Assembly (NCBI GenBank): GCA_018127085.1
Contig: CM030733.1
Span: forward strand, 496,001 to 560,000
DNA from: Pneumocystis sp. 'macacae'
Taxonomy: Eukaryota > Ascomycota > Pneumocystomycetes > Pneumocystales > Pneumocystaceae
Reading direction: 5' to 3'
Length of the DNA: 64,000 nucleotides
This document shows, one piece after another, positions 47,235-58,898 of this stretch. Numbering within the stretch: position 1 is the stretch's first letter; every line of letters starts with the position of its first letter. The translations under genes and the position numbers were made by a program. The notes beneath the pieces were generated by a model, which saw nothing but the letters and a program-made list of their open reading frames with translations, was not told the origin of the DNA and did not search any database.

Positions 47235-48244
47235 ACTCATTCCACACTTAATTTAAATCCATTTTAGATTTAGTTTAAATTCATTTACACTAATCTCTGC
47301 GCAAATAACACTTTTCATCTGACGCCCATCAACGCCTCGTTCTCTGCTACATAGCCTATGTTTGTTTACCGAACACTAAACCTTGCAATGTTTCGTGCAT
47401 CCCCACACATACGCACACAGATGAACTATTCGTCTACGTACACTCCTCCAGTTATTGTACTTATATGTATTAATATATAAAACCCAGTTATTTTTACTGT
47501 ATTTATATATATGTTGTCTAATTGATATCAATTCTTATTTTTGTTTGTGTGAGTCTTTTAAGTCTTATTTTAAAACCGTTTTTCACACTAACGGTGCTCA
47601 ATACTCATTAAATATTGTGTATAAAGTGGATTTACAAAAATAAATCAACCAAAACAAACACACAGTCTATATCTTGTAAATATTCCTTACTAGACTATAT
47701 GTGCTGTATATATGTTTTGTAATGCGATACGTTTCTTTGTATATACTCGTTGTATCTATCAACTATATGCTCCAATGTTTCTATAAATATGAAAAAACGT
47801 TCCTATCCACATAAATTTCACATTTTTCCTATACTTTCTTTTTTACACTTTAGTATTTGCCTTTTTTTTTTTCAAATTTCACTATAATGTTTTTTCGCTA
47901 TTTTCTTTTTAATATATTATTTTACAAATTTTTTATTAAACCTTACTTCAAACACTTAAAATATAGAAAGAAGGCAACAAGATCTTTCAAATAAACTTCC
48001 AATCAGCTCGTATACTATACTATATGAAGTGCTTTTTGTCTTTTCTATCTAAATGTCGTATTCTCAATCGTTTTCATTTGGCTTCAAGGGACACGTGGGA
48101 CCTGGTGGGGGCTAAACCCTGCTCAATATTTTAGGGCTCCTTTTAGAGTTAGGATTATAACTCAAGTAGAATAGAAAATAATAGATATAATACAAATAGA
48201 AAGTTAGACATAAATTTTAACGTTAATTCGACAAAAAACCATTT
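47235..48244. other. intergenic region with two less AT-rich patches
   Basis: About 1 kb between GSK3 and TOM40, both minus strand. It holds a less AT-rich patch at about 47240-47450 and an isolated GC-rich block at 48078-48150, listed separately. A 62-codon frame at 47455-47643 is not called. Confidence 0.45.
48078..48150. other. isolated GC-rich block, unexplained
   Basis: About 70 bases that contrast with AT-rich flanks: GGGACACGTGGGACCTGGTG is followed by GGGGGCTAAACCC and TTTAGGGCTCC. It contains an E-box CACGTG and a CCCTAA-like half unit. It is downstream of TOM40 and upstream of GSK3. No coding frame or complete RNA fold was found. Confidence 0.4.
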
Positions 48245-49353
48245 TTATTGTTGTTCATTACGACTATTATTGTTTTCAAATGTAATAGCGACACCAATAT
48301 TGACTGAGTTTTTAGGATGATCCAATTCTCCAGAAAATGTAAACATAAGTGCATTTGCTAAACGCTTCTCAAAAAGACACGAAACTTTTCCAGTTGTATC
48401 TATCTGCCCTCTAAAAACGCTGTTTATAAACTCGTATTTTGCACCAATTGCAGTGATACCCTCTTTTTTAATAACACCAAGAGGTGCAATGGGAGGTGAT
48501 GCAGTTACGAGTTGACATTCTGCACCCACTTGAACTTTTTGAGAAAGTTTGCGCCAATATGTTAAGGAGTAGATGCCCTGCGATGCTATTTGGGCGGTAG
48601 CAATCCAATCTTTCTCAACATAGCGTCCAAGATAACTTAAAGTTGTATCTTCGGGTCCAGCAGCAGAAGGAGGTTTTTGATAAACACCTTCAATTCCCAA
48701 TGACAATTTCGGTGTAATTGCTTGAAGAAAACTGGCCACAACAATACCAGTTAATCCATTATCTAAAAAGGATGGATTCATGTATTTTACATTAATACTT
48801 GTATCAGGTCCTTGGTAATCTTGTTCAAGTTGTACAACAGACTGACCAGTCATAGATGTTAACTATACTGTTAATATTTACTATTATTTCACATATTTTT
48901 ACCTGCATTTGAATTTTACTTGTTAATTGAGGCATCCATTGATAATTCATACGCATAGACAATTGTCCATCCATATCTACATTTCCTGTGGCTATAAACT
49001 AAAACACAATTAATTATTTTTTCTATGTAGTAATGATATTAAATCACTTTTTTTGTCCCAAAAACTGTTCCAAAACTATATAAAGGAAATTGCTGACTTC
49101 CCATAGAAAATGAATGTGTTGTTTGAAATGTTATGTCATCTTTACATGCGAATACTTTTCCTAAATCCGCTCTTGCTCCTGTAAATATCATACGGCTTAA
49201 TAATACATCTTGTTGAGCCTCTCGAGATAAATATTCAACTGTTCCTGGATTTGAAAGCTGTAAAGACCCACGAATTTCACGTAATGTTTCAATGTTATTT
49301 TTTATATATTCTTTAAATTGAAGAAAGGTCTTCATCCATCCTTTTTCATCCAT
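48245..49353 (-). CDS. TOM40: TOM40 mitochondrial protein-import channel
   Basis: The beta-barrel pore of the outer-membrane translocase. Start at 49353, MDEKGWMKTFLQFKEYI, then FTGARADLGKVFACKDDITF, TTHSFSMGSQQFPLYSFGTV, and after an intron GNVDMDGQLSMRMNYQWMP, then VQLEQDYQGPDTSINVKYMN, ASFLQAITPKLSLGIEGVYQ, TLSYLGRYVEKDWIATAQIA, YWRKLSQKVQVGAECQLVTA, GAKYEFINSVFRGQIDTTGK and ELDHPKNSVNIGVAIT before a short NNNSRNEQQ tail. Alternating hydrophobic strands of beta-barrel type and the SFxMG and QxDYQGxD boxes match Tom40. Two introns. Stop at 48245. Confidence 0.93.
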
Positions 49354-49833
49354 TTTTAATATATGCACAGTTTTAATAAGTTTGTGCTAAATTTTTCTTT
49401 TTAAAAAGTTTTTTATGGGAAAAAAGAAAATTTATGTTAAATCTTAGAGGGATATTCTATTTCATATAAAAAATCCTTTTAGAATAGTCCTTTTTACCTT
49501 ATTTATTTAATTTTCTATATAATTATACACTTAGAAAATGTTAATGATAGACGCTAATACTTACGATTTAACCTCTAAATATTTAAAATGTTTTTTTTTT
49601 AAAAAAGACAGGAATAAAAAGAATTTTTGACTATTTTAAATATAAAAACGATATTTTACAATTGTACATGCTAATATATTTTTAAAAAAATTTTTTTAAT
49701 TTAAATAGACCTTTAAATTTTTAACAGTGATTAACTTATAAAGTCTTGAAATAATATATATATATAATATTTCTTTTTTATAAATAAGAAAATTATTATA
49801 TATTTACTTGTTAATGATTCAAAAAATAATAAT
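49354..49833. other. AT-rich divergent spacer
   Basis: About 480 bases between TOM40 (-) and the PFK2 gene (+). No gene seen. Confidence 0.5.
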
Positions 49834-51707
49834 ATGGGAGAATCACCAATAACACAAATGAGTCTAACAGGAAGTGGAAAGTAAGATAGATGTGTTTTTA
49901 TATGAACCAATTTTTTGACTTAGAAAATTAACTATTTGTTTAAGTCTTTTTAATGCGGGAAAAATTGGAATTGTTATGGGTAATTTGTATTTCTAATTAA
50001 TGAATTAATTTATTTTTTTTATAGTCGGACTTCCAGCACGTGGAAAAACGCATCTTTCAGTATCACTTTGCCGATATTTGTTATGGTATTTGATATTTAT
50101 GGTACATCCTGCTTCTTAATTTGGATTAAATATTCAGGCTTGGTGTTAAAACTCGTGTTTTCCATTTAGGAGATTATAGACGACAAAACCTTAAAAAAGG
50201 GGAGATTTTGCCTGAAGATTATTTCTATATCAACCGTATATCTTTAAGTGAAAGCTATTAACTTAATTTGATATTAATTAGCTTCGGAAAAAATGATGGA
50301 GTTTCGTAATTCAGTACTTTCATGTTGTAAAAAAGATATAATAAAATTTTTCGATGAAAGCGGACAAATTGCTATTTATGATGCAGCAAATCCAAGAATA
50401 TCGGATCGCCGTTTCTGGGCTTCTTTCTTTTTAAAGAAGGGGATTCAAGTATTTGAAATATTATATTTTATACCTCGCTGATCAAAAAACTAGTCTCTTT
50501 TTATAGAATCTATTTGTGATGATCCAGAAATAATTGAAGAAAATGTACGATGTTTGAGAATCTCGTCTCCAGATGTAAAAATTATTCATTATTTCTTTTT
50601 TTTTTATATAATTTTAGTATATTAGTTGGAAACCTGATGACGCTATTGAAGATTATTTAAAACGTATTACTAATAAAATACCTTTTTATGAAACCATTGT
50701 AGAAAATGATTTGAGCTATATTAAGGCCTGTATCATTTGTTTTAACAATGAATTTAATAATTTATATAGGTTATAAATTTATGTCAAAAATTAATAATTA
50801 ATAATGCAAATATCGGATATTTGCCTGTAAGCTAAAAATATTTGAATTTACTTTATTCATATGGTTTTAGTCACGGATTATATTTTATTTGATGAATATA
50901 CATGTAAAACCAAGAACTATTTATTTTGCTAGCGTAATATTTATATGCACATTTTTAGTAACTAAATATAATAAGATATGTGATTCTTTACATGACAGTG
51001 TTAATTTAAGAAAAAACTGTTTAAATAGAGAAGATTCTCAGTATGCATCTGCATTCGTATATACATTATTGAAAGATCGAGAAGAAAAACGAAGTTTAAT
51101 CAATGCTGGTAAAAATAAAAATACAAAGGATTTAACTGTATTTCTACTGATGTTTGATAATTTTGTTAATTAGTTGCAGATCTGGACACCTATTCTATGC
51201 AAATTATGTTATATAACCGATCTTTTGCAAAATAAAGGATATATTGTCGATCAACGACCACTCTTAAGACAGATTAATCTAGGTGTCGTTGAAGATATGA
51301 CAATGGAAGAAATAGAAGAGAAATATCCCACTGAAATGCGTCTTTATCAAGAAAACCCATATACACATCGCTTTCCTCGTGGAGAAGTTAATTTTTATAT
51401 ATTTTTTTATATATTAACCAATATAGAGCCTTCATGACCTAGGACTCCGACTTGAATCTATCATTCTGGAAATCGAGAGAGAAAATAACGATATTCTTAT
51501 TATTGCACATACAAGTGTTATTAAGCTATTATACGCATATTTTATGAGCACATCAACTAATGTAAAATAAAGTCCACTTCAACTTTATCTAATTTCTACT
51601 AGGAAATCCCTTTTCTTGATCTTCCAAGTGACAATATTATCAAAATCGTCCCCGGTGCATATTTCTGCACTGAAACGAGAATTCCTATTGTAAATTCTCC
51701 GTCTTAA
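49834..51707 (+). CDS. PFK26: 6-phosphofructo-2-kinase (PFK26/PFKFB family), degenerate phosphatase half
   Basis: Makes fructose 2,6-bisphosphate, the activator of phosphofructokinase. The kinase half is intact: MVGLPARGKTHLSVSLCRY (P-loop), GVKTRVFHLGDYRRQ, QIAIYDAANPRISDRR, FFIESICDDPEIIEENV and DDAIEDYLKRITNKIPFYE. The phosphatase half keeps much text (YIVDQRPLLRQINLGVVED, YTHRFPRGE, YHDLGLRLESIILEIER, HTSVIKLLYAYFM). But the active-site box that should read RHGES is replaced: after TIYFA the frame goes through S-ICDSLHDS (intron spliced out) or a longer hydrophobic insert (intron retained), and neither has RHG. The acid/base Glu region reads RQINLG in place of the usual N-E-I-D-A-G. So a kinase-only enzyme is likely, as in yeast Pfk26. 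About ten introns. Stop at 51707. Confidence 0.85.
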
Positions 51708-51714
51708 TTTCTAT

Positions 51715-52474
51715 TTAAGGGTTTTGACGTGAGCTACGGCTACTTCTTTGATATCGATTATAATTATGGAAAACAGGACTCTTTTCTCGATTACGTTCAT
51801 GATGTCGATAATGGCGGTTATAAGGGGTTTTATCTCGTCTACTTCTTCGTAAATCCCGTTGATCCCGGTTTTGAATGCTTTCATGTGAATATGTATCTAG
51901 TACTTTTTCATGTTTTTCTTTATTTGAAGTACTTGTTCCTATTGGTCGTGGGGACAGATGCCGGTTAGCTTTTCTATAGTGATGAGTCACGTAATATTGA
52001 CCATTAACAAATAATACACTCGAAACCCAAGGCCTTCAACCGGATTTGCCTGTTTCATTGCAGTATCAATAATGCTTACTTCCGCTTCTTTGTCAGTACG
52101 ATGTATAGCACTTGCAATTTCCTCAGCAGTTGCACTTGATGTATTTTTTTTTTCTACTTCAAAGCCTCTATAAAAATCAGTTTTGATTCGTATTGATGCT
52201 CTTTTTACAAAGCCTCTGCAAGTGCATCCTTTTCTGCTTCTTTAATCCTTCGTATTTCTTCTGCACGTACGTCACGAGATATTATTTCTGCGTTTTTTTT
52301 GCCTTTTGCATACCATGTGAGATCACGACCTTTTTGCCAACGTCCAACTGGCGCACGAATGGAATGACCTAAATAATTCTCACGATATTTATCTTCCTTG
52401 ACGTTTTCCCAGCGAAAAAGACCATGACCTCCTCGGTTTCCTTCTCTAATAGGTCCTGTCAAGAGATCTGCCAT
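51715..52474 (-). CDS. MMTAG2-like conserved protein
   Basis: Homologue of the human multiple-myeloma tumor-associated protein 2 family. Start at 52474, [20 protein letters not shown], then [40 protein letters not shown] and a helix [21 protein letters not shown]. After introns come [14 protein letters not shown] and GLGF, then a C-terminal RS/HR-rich tail with [11 protein letters not shown] and many RxxR motifs, ending at 51715. The N-terminal R-x-G-G-x-x-x-F-x-W-E-x-V and YxGHSxxAPxGRWQKG boxes are the family signature. Function poorly known; likely nuclear and RNA-linked. Its stop lies 8 bases from that of the PFK gene (tail to tail). Confidence 0.82.
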
Positions 52475-52680
52475 TTTACAGAAGCTAACGATGGTAACCT
52501 TCCCCGATATCAAATATTAATTATTTAGGGTTGCTATAGAAATGTTATTATGGAAATATTATATATTAAATATGCTAAAAAATCATGAAAATATAACTAA
52601 AAATATGTTATTGTATTATTATTAACTTTTCCAATATTAATGATTATTTTCTAAAAAATATAAAAAAACAAAAAGCTACA

Positions 52681-53922
52681 TTAATCACATTTTCTATCAG
52701 TAATATATGTACGATCATCATTACCCTCCACAACGTGCTGAATAGATTCCATTGCAATTATTTGAGCATCAATTAATGATTTTTCCTTCTTTCTATCAGG
52801 ATGAACCATAAAAACATCAGGAATTCTATAAGATTTGCCTAAACGATCAAACAAAGTGAAAAATTGGCCGTAATTGTAATTAAAAAGGAGATGATGTATA
52901 GAATGGCAGGCTGATCCGTTAATTACAGGATTAAGTGTCAAGAATTCACTGTCGTCTATAAAATATTTATGTTAGTTCAAAAATTATATAAAAGAGAAAC
53001 AAACGGATTCTATAAATGAGTTATATCTTTTTAAAAGAAAAAATATACGTACAAAATCGTCCATAGATTAACAAAGATAAACATTCCGAGGTAAACATAT
53101 TTATGAAGAGGAAAAATAAAAGGAAAAATATGATAAGGAACAGACTAATCAATAATAAGAGACTAAAAAACGAAAAGCACTAAATATAAACCTGTAAATA
53201 TCCGTCAAGTGGATGAAACGCATATGAAGCATAAGGTGTTGGTATAATCCATCTATGATGAGATTTATGCAGCCTTTTATAAAGAATGCGATGGTGTAAA
53301 GCGCGGTGAATTAGATATATAAGGCCATCCGTAAAAACCAAGAAAAGAGGAAATTGAATTATATAATATAACTTGCCATATTCCAAAGGATTCTCATATA
53401 TTTTTGAAAATCCATGAATTTCTGCAAGAAACCAAGGAGTTGTAAACAACGCCATTAAAGGCATTGCTCTTAATGATTGTGATATTTCCATTCGAATTTG
53501 GTTTTTTAAAAATCTTGGATGCTTCATTGTCAGTTTGTCAAAAATAAAAAGATACGAAAGTGTTGAAAATAAAAAATATGAAATCATAGCAAAAACTAAT
53601 GTAATTATAAATAGAGAAAGAGCTAAATCATAAGACCACATGCATTATTTTTTGATAAGCTACCTTGCCTATATACAGTATCACGATGAATGAATGAAAT
53701 ACCCGTAAAAAGATTTAATTTGGTAAAAATGCTTGTAAAAAATAACTTAAATGGAAGCCTTTTGCTTATGTTCTTATATAAATCATCTAAAATATAATCA
53801 TCTATTATAAAAAATAAGTATTTTATTTAATAATTTTTTGATAAAACAAAAAATAATATTGATTATATTTAATAGAAAAAAAATAAAAAAAACGTACCAA
53901 ATATATTTAATACAACGTCCAT
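52681..53922 (-). CDS. ERG3: C-5 sterol desaturase (ERG3)
   Basis: Introduces the C5-6 double bond in late sterol synthesis, in the ER membrane. Start at 53922 (MDVVLNIF); exon 2 gives DDYILDDLYKNISKRLPFKL, LFFTSIFTKL and SFIHRDTVYRQ, which splices at about 53623-53665 (donor GTAGCT) to ALSLFIITLVFAMISYFLF. Then come KHPRFLKNQIRMEISQSLRA, the iron-ligand boxes HRALHH, HKSHHR and, in the last exon, HSIHH, with the linking IHRALHHRILYKRLHKSHHR text. Ends at 52681. Four introns. All eight histidine ligands of the fatty-acid-hydroxylase type are seen. Confidence 0.92.
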
Positions 53923-54164
53923 ATGTCCTTTTATGTATATATATACTCCTTGTCTTTCAATACTAGCTCTCTTATTTTTATTTATTTATTTTTTTAAACA
54001 TTTAAGATCTTCGTTGAGTTAAATTTTCATAAAAAAAATTAATATTTTATTCTCCGGTTAAAAAGTTTTTAATTGAATTTCTGCACGTAAATTTACTCTT
54101 GTATATATATTATATCTTATATCTTTTCCTTTGGAACTTGTTGTACAAAAAAAGCGACTAAAAG

Positions 54165-55259
54165 ATGTCAACTAATAAAGCTGATGAACGTAATCAAGAA
54201 GCAACCATTTATGGTAAAATAAATCTTCTTTAGAATTTTAAGTAAGTGTCTAATCATTTACTAGTTGGAAATTTAGATGAAAGAACTACAGATGCTATTT
54301 TATGGGAACTTTTTCTTCAATGTGGACCAGTTGTTAATGTTCATTTGCCAAAAGTAAATTTTTATTTTAATAATCGAATATTCATCTGTTATTAATATTT
54401 TATAAGGATAGAGTTAGTCAGACACATCAGGGATTTGGGTTCTGTGAGTTTTTGACCGTAGAAGATGCAGATTACGCATGCCGTATTATGAATCAAATTA
54501 AACTTTATGGGAAACCTATTCGTGTAAATAAAGTATTGTTACTATTTGATTTTTATTTAGATATAATTGGTAATTGTGAAAGGCAAGTGCGGATAAAAAA
54601 AATACGATTGAAATAGGTGCCGAATTGTTTGTTGGAAATCTTGATCCATTAGTTAATGAAAAAGTCTTATATGATACTTTCAGTGTTTTTGGGATGTTAG
54701 TAGCACCACCGAAGGTGAGATTCTCATGTTTTTGCTACTATTTTTAATATACAGATTGCTCGAGATGATAATGGACAATCTAAATGTTTTGGTTTTATTT
54801 CTTTTGATTCTTTTGAAGCAGCAGATGCAGCTGTGGAAGGGATGAACAACCAATTTCTTATGAATAAATCAATTTCTGTTAGTTATGCTTTTAAAAAGGA
54901 TGGAAAAGGCGAACGTCATGGAGATCAAGCAGAACGTTTGCTTGCATCACAAGCTCGCAAAAATAATGTTAATTTGCAACTTACGGGGGTTCCTGCTATT
55001 CCCGCTGGGTTTGCTGGGCAAACCCCAATAGGATATCCTGGACAAGTTCCTCAAAATCCAGCAGGATTTCCTCAACCTTCTATGGGTTATCTATATCAAA
55101 GCTATCCAGGAGCCGTTCCACAAGGATTTGGTATGTATTTTTTTATTTTTTTCTGAAAATAAATATATTCCAGCACCTTCTGCTTCAACTGGTATTCCTC
55201 CTATGATGAACTCATATCCTATTCCTCCACCTCCTCCAGTTACAAATTTTGGACGATAA
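54165..55259 (+). CDS. SAP49: SF3b subunit 4 (SAP49), two-RRM splicing factor
   Basis: A U2 snRNP SF3b subunit that contacts pre-mRNA near the branch site. Start at 54165, [19 protein letters not shown]1: [20 protein letters not shown] with RNP1 GFGFCEF, then [12 protein letters not shown]2: [20 protein letters not shown] with [40 protein letters not shown] and [12 protein letters not shown], as in SF3B4. A proline/glycine-rich tail ([20 protein letters not shown] and so on) ends at 55259 in [11 protein letters not shown]. Five introns. Domain order and the conserved helix after RRM2 make the identity firm. Confidence 0.94.
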
Positions 55260-55940
55260 TGATCCGTTTTAATATTGACATTTTCGTTTATATCTATATT
55301 TAGTGATAGTCTGTTTTATTATAGGTTTAGAATCAAAATTATTGAATATATTATTTTTATAGGATTACATTATTTAGATTTTAAATATGGTTTTCTACGA
55401 ATAGTTTAAAATATATTAGTAAATTGTTTTAGATATTTATATGGATAATAGATTTACTATGATATTTGGTTTTTATATCTTAATGTTTAAATATATATTT
55501 AAAATTTTGAAAAAAGAAATTAGAATTGTCTATTTTTTATAAATATCAGAAATATTGGACCTAGTAATATAAATAAAATGCATTTTGTGTATTTCTTAAT
55601 GACCTATAAAGAATTAAAATATTGCTATTCAAAAATGCTATTAAATATTATAAACTTTATCTGTTTTTGAAACAAATATTAGTTTTTTATTAAATAATAT
55701 AATAATATAATCTATTTTAAAATACAATTGTTCCAATTAATTTATTGTATATAGCACATATTTATATTTTTAAAGACAATTTTATATTTACACATCTATA
55801 TAAATATTTTGAAAATATTAAAATAGAAATTTTAAAAATGAATTACACTGCAATTTTGAATCAAAAAATCACTTTAATTTTAAATACTTAATATTTTAAA
55901 TATATATATATTTATTTATGAAGATTTCTCAAAAATACAA
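55260..55940. other. AT-rich convergent spacer
   Basis: About 680 bases, nearly all A/T, between two converging genes. No gene or RNA seen. Confidence 0.55.
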
Positions 55941-58749
55941 TTAAAGTTCAAATTTATAAATCCTTGTAGAATGATCTTCACTAGCTATTCCAAGATAATG
56001 CGTGTTTAATTTTAAAAAAGGCCGCCATTGAAGTCGAGATACTGATGCTCCTGGTAATAATCTTAATAGATTAATTTTTTTTTTAATAATAAAGAACTTA
56101 CGTTTTTGGAATATCAAACACTTTTTCCCATTGACAAATATCTTTTTCGTTGGATTTCAAAATAATGACAGTTCCACTCTCCATACCAACAGCTAAGAAA
56201 CATCTATAAAAATTAAACAAATAAAATAAATGAAACTATCTTACGAATAATTTATCATGTAAGTACATATATCAACAGAAGTAACTGCATAAGGAAACTT
56301 TAAAGTAATTTGACATTCAGACTTTGCTTTTTCAATTTCAAATTTCCATATTTTTACAGTTTTATCTCTTGATGCAGTCACAAATATATTTCCAATGATT
56401 CTTGGTGCCCAACAACAGTCCCATATAATCCTTGAATGTGCTGTTTTTGTTTCTATTAATTTATAAACATTTTTTTCATTCGTTCTAACAAATAATGCAA
56501 AAGTTCTATCTCTTCCCACACTTAATATATATTTATCATCCTCAGAAAACTGAACTCGTGTTACTGTTAAAGTATGAGCTGATAACGGAGGTAGAATTTC
56601 CTGCCATGTAGATGTATCAAATAGACGAAGAACAGCATGTTCTAAAGTGGTTGCTTTACATGTACTGGCAATTAAAGTTTTATCATGACTAGATGCTATT
56701 GTTATAATTTCATATCCATGAGCATAAAGTTTCTCAACTTCTGGCCAAAGTGTATGCATTTGAAGATGTTCTTCAAAAGGTGGCGTTTTTAAATTAAGAA
56801 TATTTTTTTTTAAATTTTCCTTATCAAAAAAATCCGACATATCTTTAATGTCAACAGAATCAGATTTATTTTCTAAAATACTATTTGTAGAGTCTACAGC
56901 TTTATTAGATAAACCAAGTAAAGGAACATTTGCAGCATCAGGAAGATTTTTCTATAAAAATTAATAAGTTCTAAAATATTTAAAAATATATACAATGTTT
57001 TTGTTAAAATTTATATTAGAAAGTTTTGAAATTAAATATACAATAGGTTTAATAGGATTAAAAATTCGAATAACTTTTTCATCTGCACCACTAACCAATT
57101 GCCATGTATCAAGCATACTAACACAATTCATATCATAACCATGAATTTGAGGTCTTGAAAACTCGTGCCATGTTTCGTGTAATTCTCCATTTTCATCTTG
57201 CCGAATCCAAGGTGCAAAAAGTCTAGTAGTTTGATCTAAACTAAAAAAATTAAACTAAGCATTTATATTTAATTATACTAGCCTAGATGAGACTAAAAAT
57301 TCACCCGAAGGACTCCATGATATACTTTTTACAGCTTTTACATGTCCTGTAATAGATACTCTTTCAATCCAATTATCTTTTATATTTGAAAATATTCTCC
57401 ATCCTCCAGTTTTGCCCCAACATGCAATATTTTTACCGTTCGGGCCCCATAATCCCCCAAAAAATCCTCCAAAACTACCTGTAGCTGTACTAGAACCTTT
57501 TGAAAGACTAAGTTCTCCAACGCGACATGAAGAGACCCAAATTCCAGAATGATCATCGGGATGCCATATAATTAAAGAAGTATCAGCAGATGCAGTCAAT
57601 AACTTTAGTTCTTGATCTAGAATAGTTAGAAAAAGAATAATAAATAAATGAAAATAGACTTGGATGCCATAAACATGTAAATATCCAATCATCATGACCC
57701 ATTAGTAATGCATCAAAAGATACAGAATATCTTAATCATTAGACTAATATGTTAAAAACCATAAATATACTTATGTACAACATTTCTTTCTTCTATTAAA
57801 AAACTAAAGATTTTATTTGTCAAGAATATATCAATTTCACTAATTTCTATTAATAATAAAATAATTATAGAACAAAATCTATAACTCATTATTATTTTTT
57901 AACTCATCAAATGCGGGCCCTTCCTTTTCACAAAGAAAAACACGAGTTATTCTCCAAATCCTAACATATTTATCCTGACTAGCACTTGCAAGAAGCAAAT
58001 CTCCTGTTTCTCGCTCAATTGTAATATCCAGACCTCTTACCCAATCATTATGTCCATCAAGAGAAGACTTATATGTAAATATATGCTTTTCATTTACAAC
58101 AGAAGAAACATATATATCAATAAGGTTCGATGAGCCACCTACGACAAACAGCATACTTGTTGTATCCGGTAAAACATGAAGAGACATAGATAGAGGATAC
58201 ATATTAACACTATTAATCACCTGAATATTATCTACGGATAAATCTTGTGTATTCGAATCATTAATTTTCCATATTGATATCATACCATCTGTTGCACCAA
58301 TTACAATATATGAAGCAAATGCCGTAAGAACATGAATAGAAGATTTATGTTCAGAAATCGTACACACGCATTCAAACTTTTATGTATAAGAATTTTTTTA
58401 TAAAAACAGTTCCTACAGAATTTGTTTTTTTTTTCCATATTTTAACAGTTGAATCTAATGATCCAGATAAAATACCCTCTTTCCCGCCATAAAATCCCCA
58501 AAAAAAACGTACAGCTGTAATAAATCCGCTATGCCCTACAAGCATTTCGAATATCCCATTATAGTTATCCTGTTTTTATTTTCTATTAGAACTTTATTGT
58601 TTTTTAAAAAAACTTACAAAAGGATCATATAATGCAATATTTTTATGTGTTCCAAATGCAATAATTCCAGAGTAAGGACTCCAATCCGAAGCGTTTGGTG
58701 AAGAATTGCATCCTGAACTAATCATTGTTGCCCATAAACCCCCATCCAT
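55941..58749 (-). CDS. ELP2: ELP2 Elongator WD40 subunit
   Basis: A WD40 double-propeller subunit of Elongator, needed for mcm5/ncm5 modification of tRNA wobble uridines. Start at 58749, [20 protein letters not shown], then [53 protein letters not shown] with [64 protein letters not shown] joined to [82 protein letters not shown] and [14 protein letters not shown]. The C-terminus ends in a stop at 55941. The DQTTRL, HGYDMNC, LWPExxKLYGH and [10 protein letters not shown] boxes are Elp2-specific. More than eight introns. Confidence 0.92.
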
Positions 58750-58898
58750 GATAATTTTGAAAAATTATGTCGTTAGGATTTTAAGAATATTACTATGGAA
58801 ACCAATATTGACATTAATCTTCATTCTCATTTTAAGCATATCTTTCTTAAAGGTCAATTCAGTAGAAAAAGTTATTTTTAAAAAAAGAAAGAAAAAAT

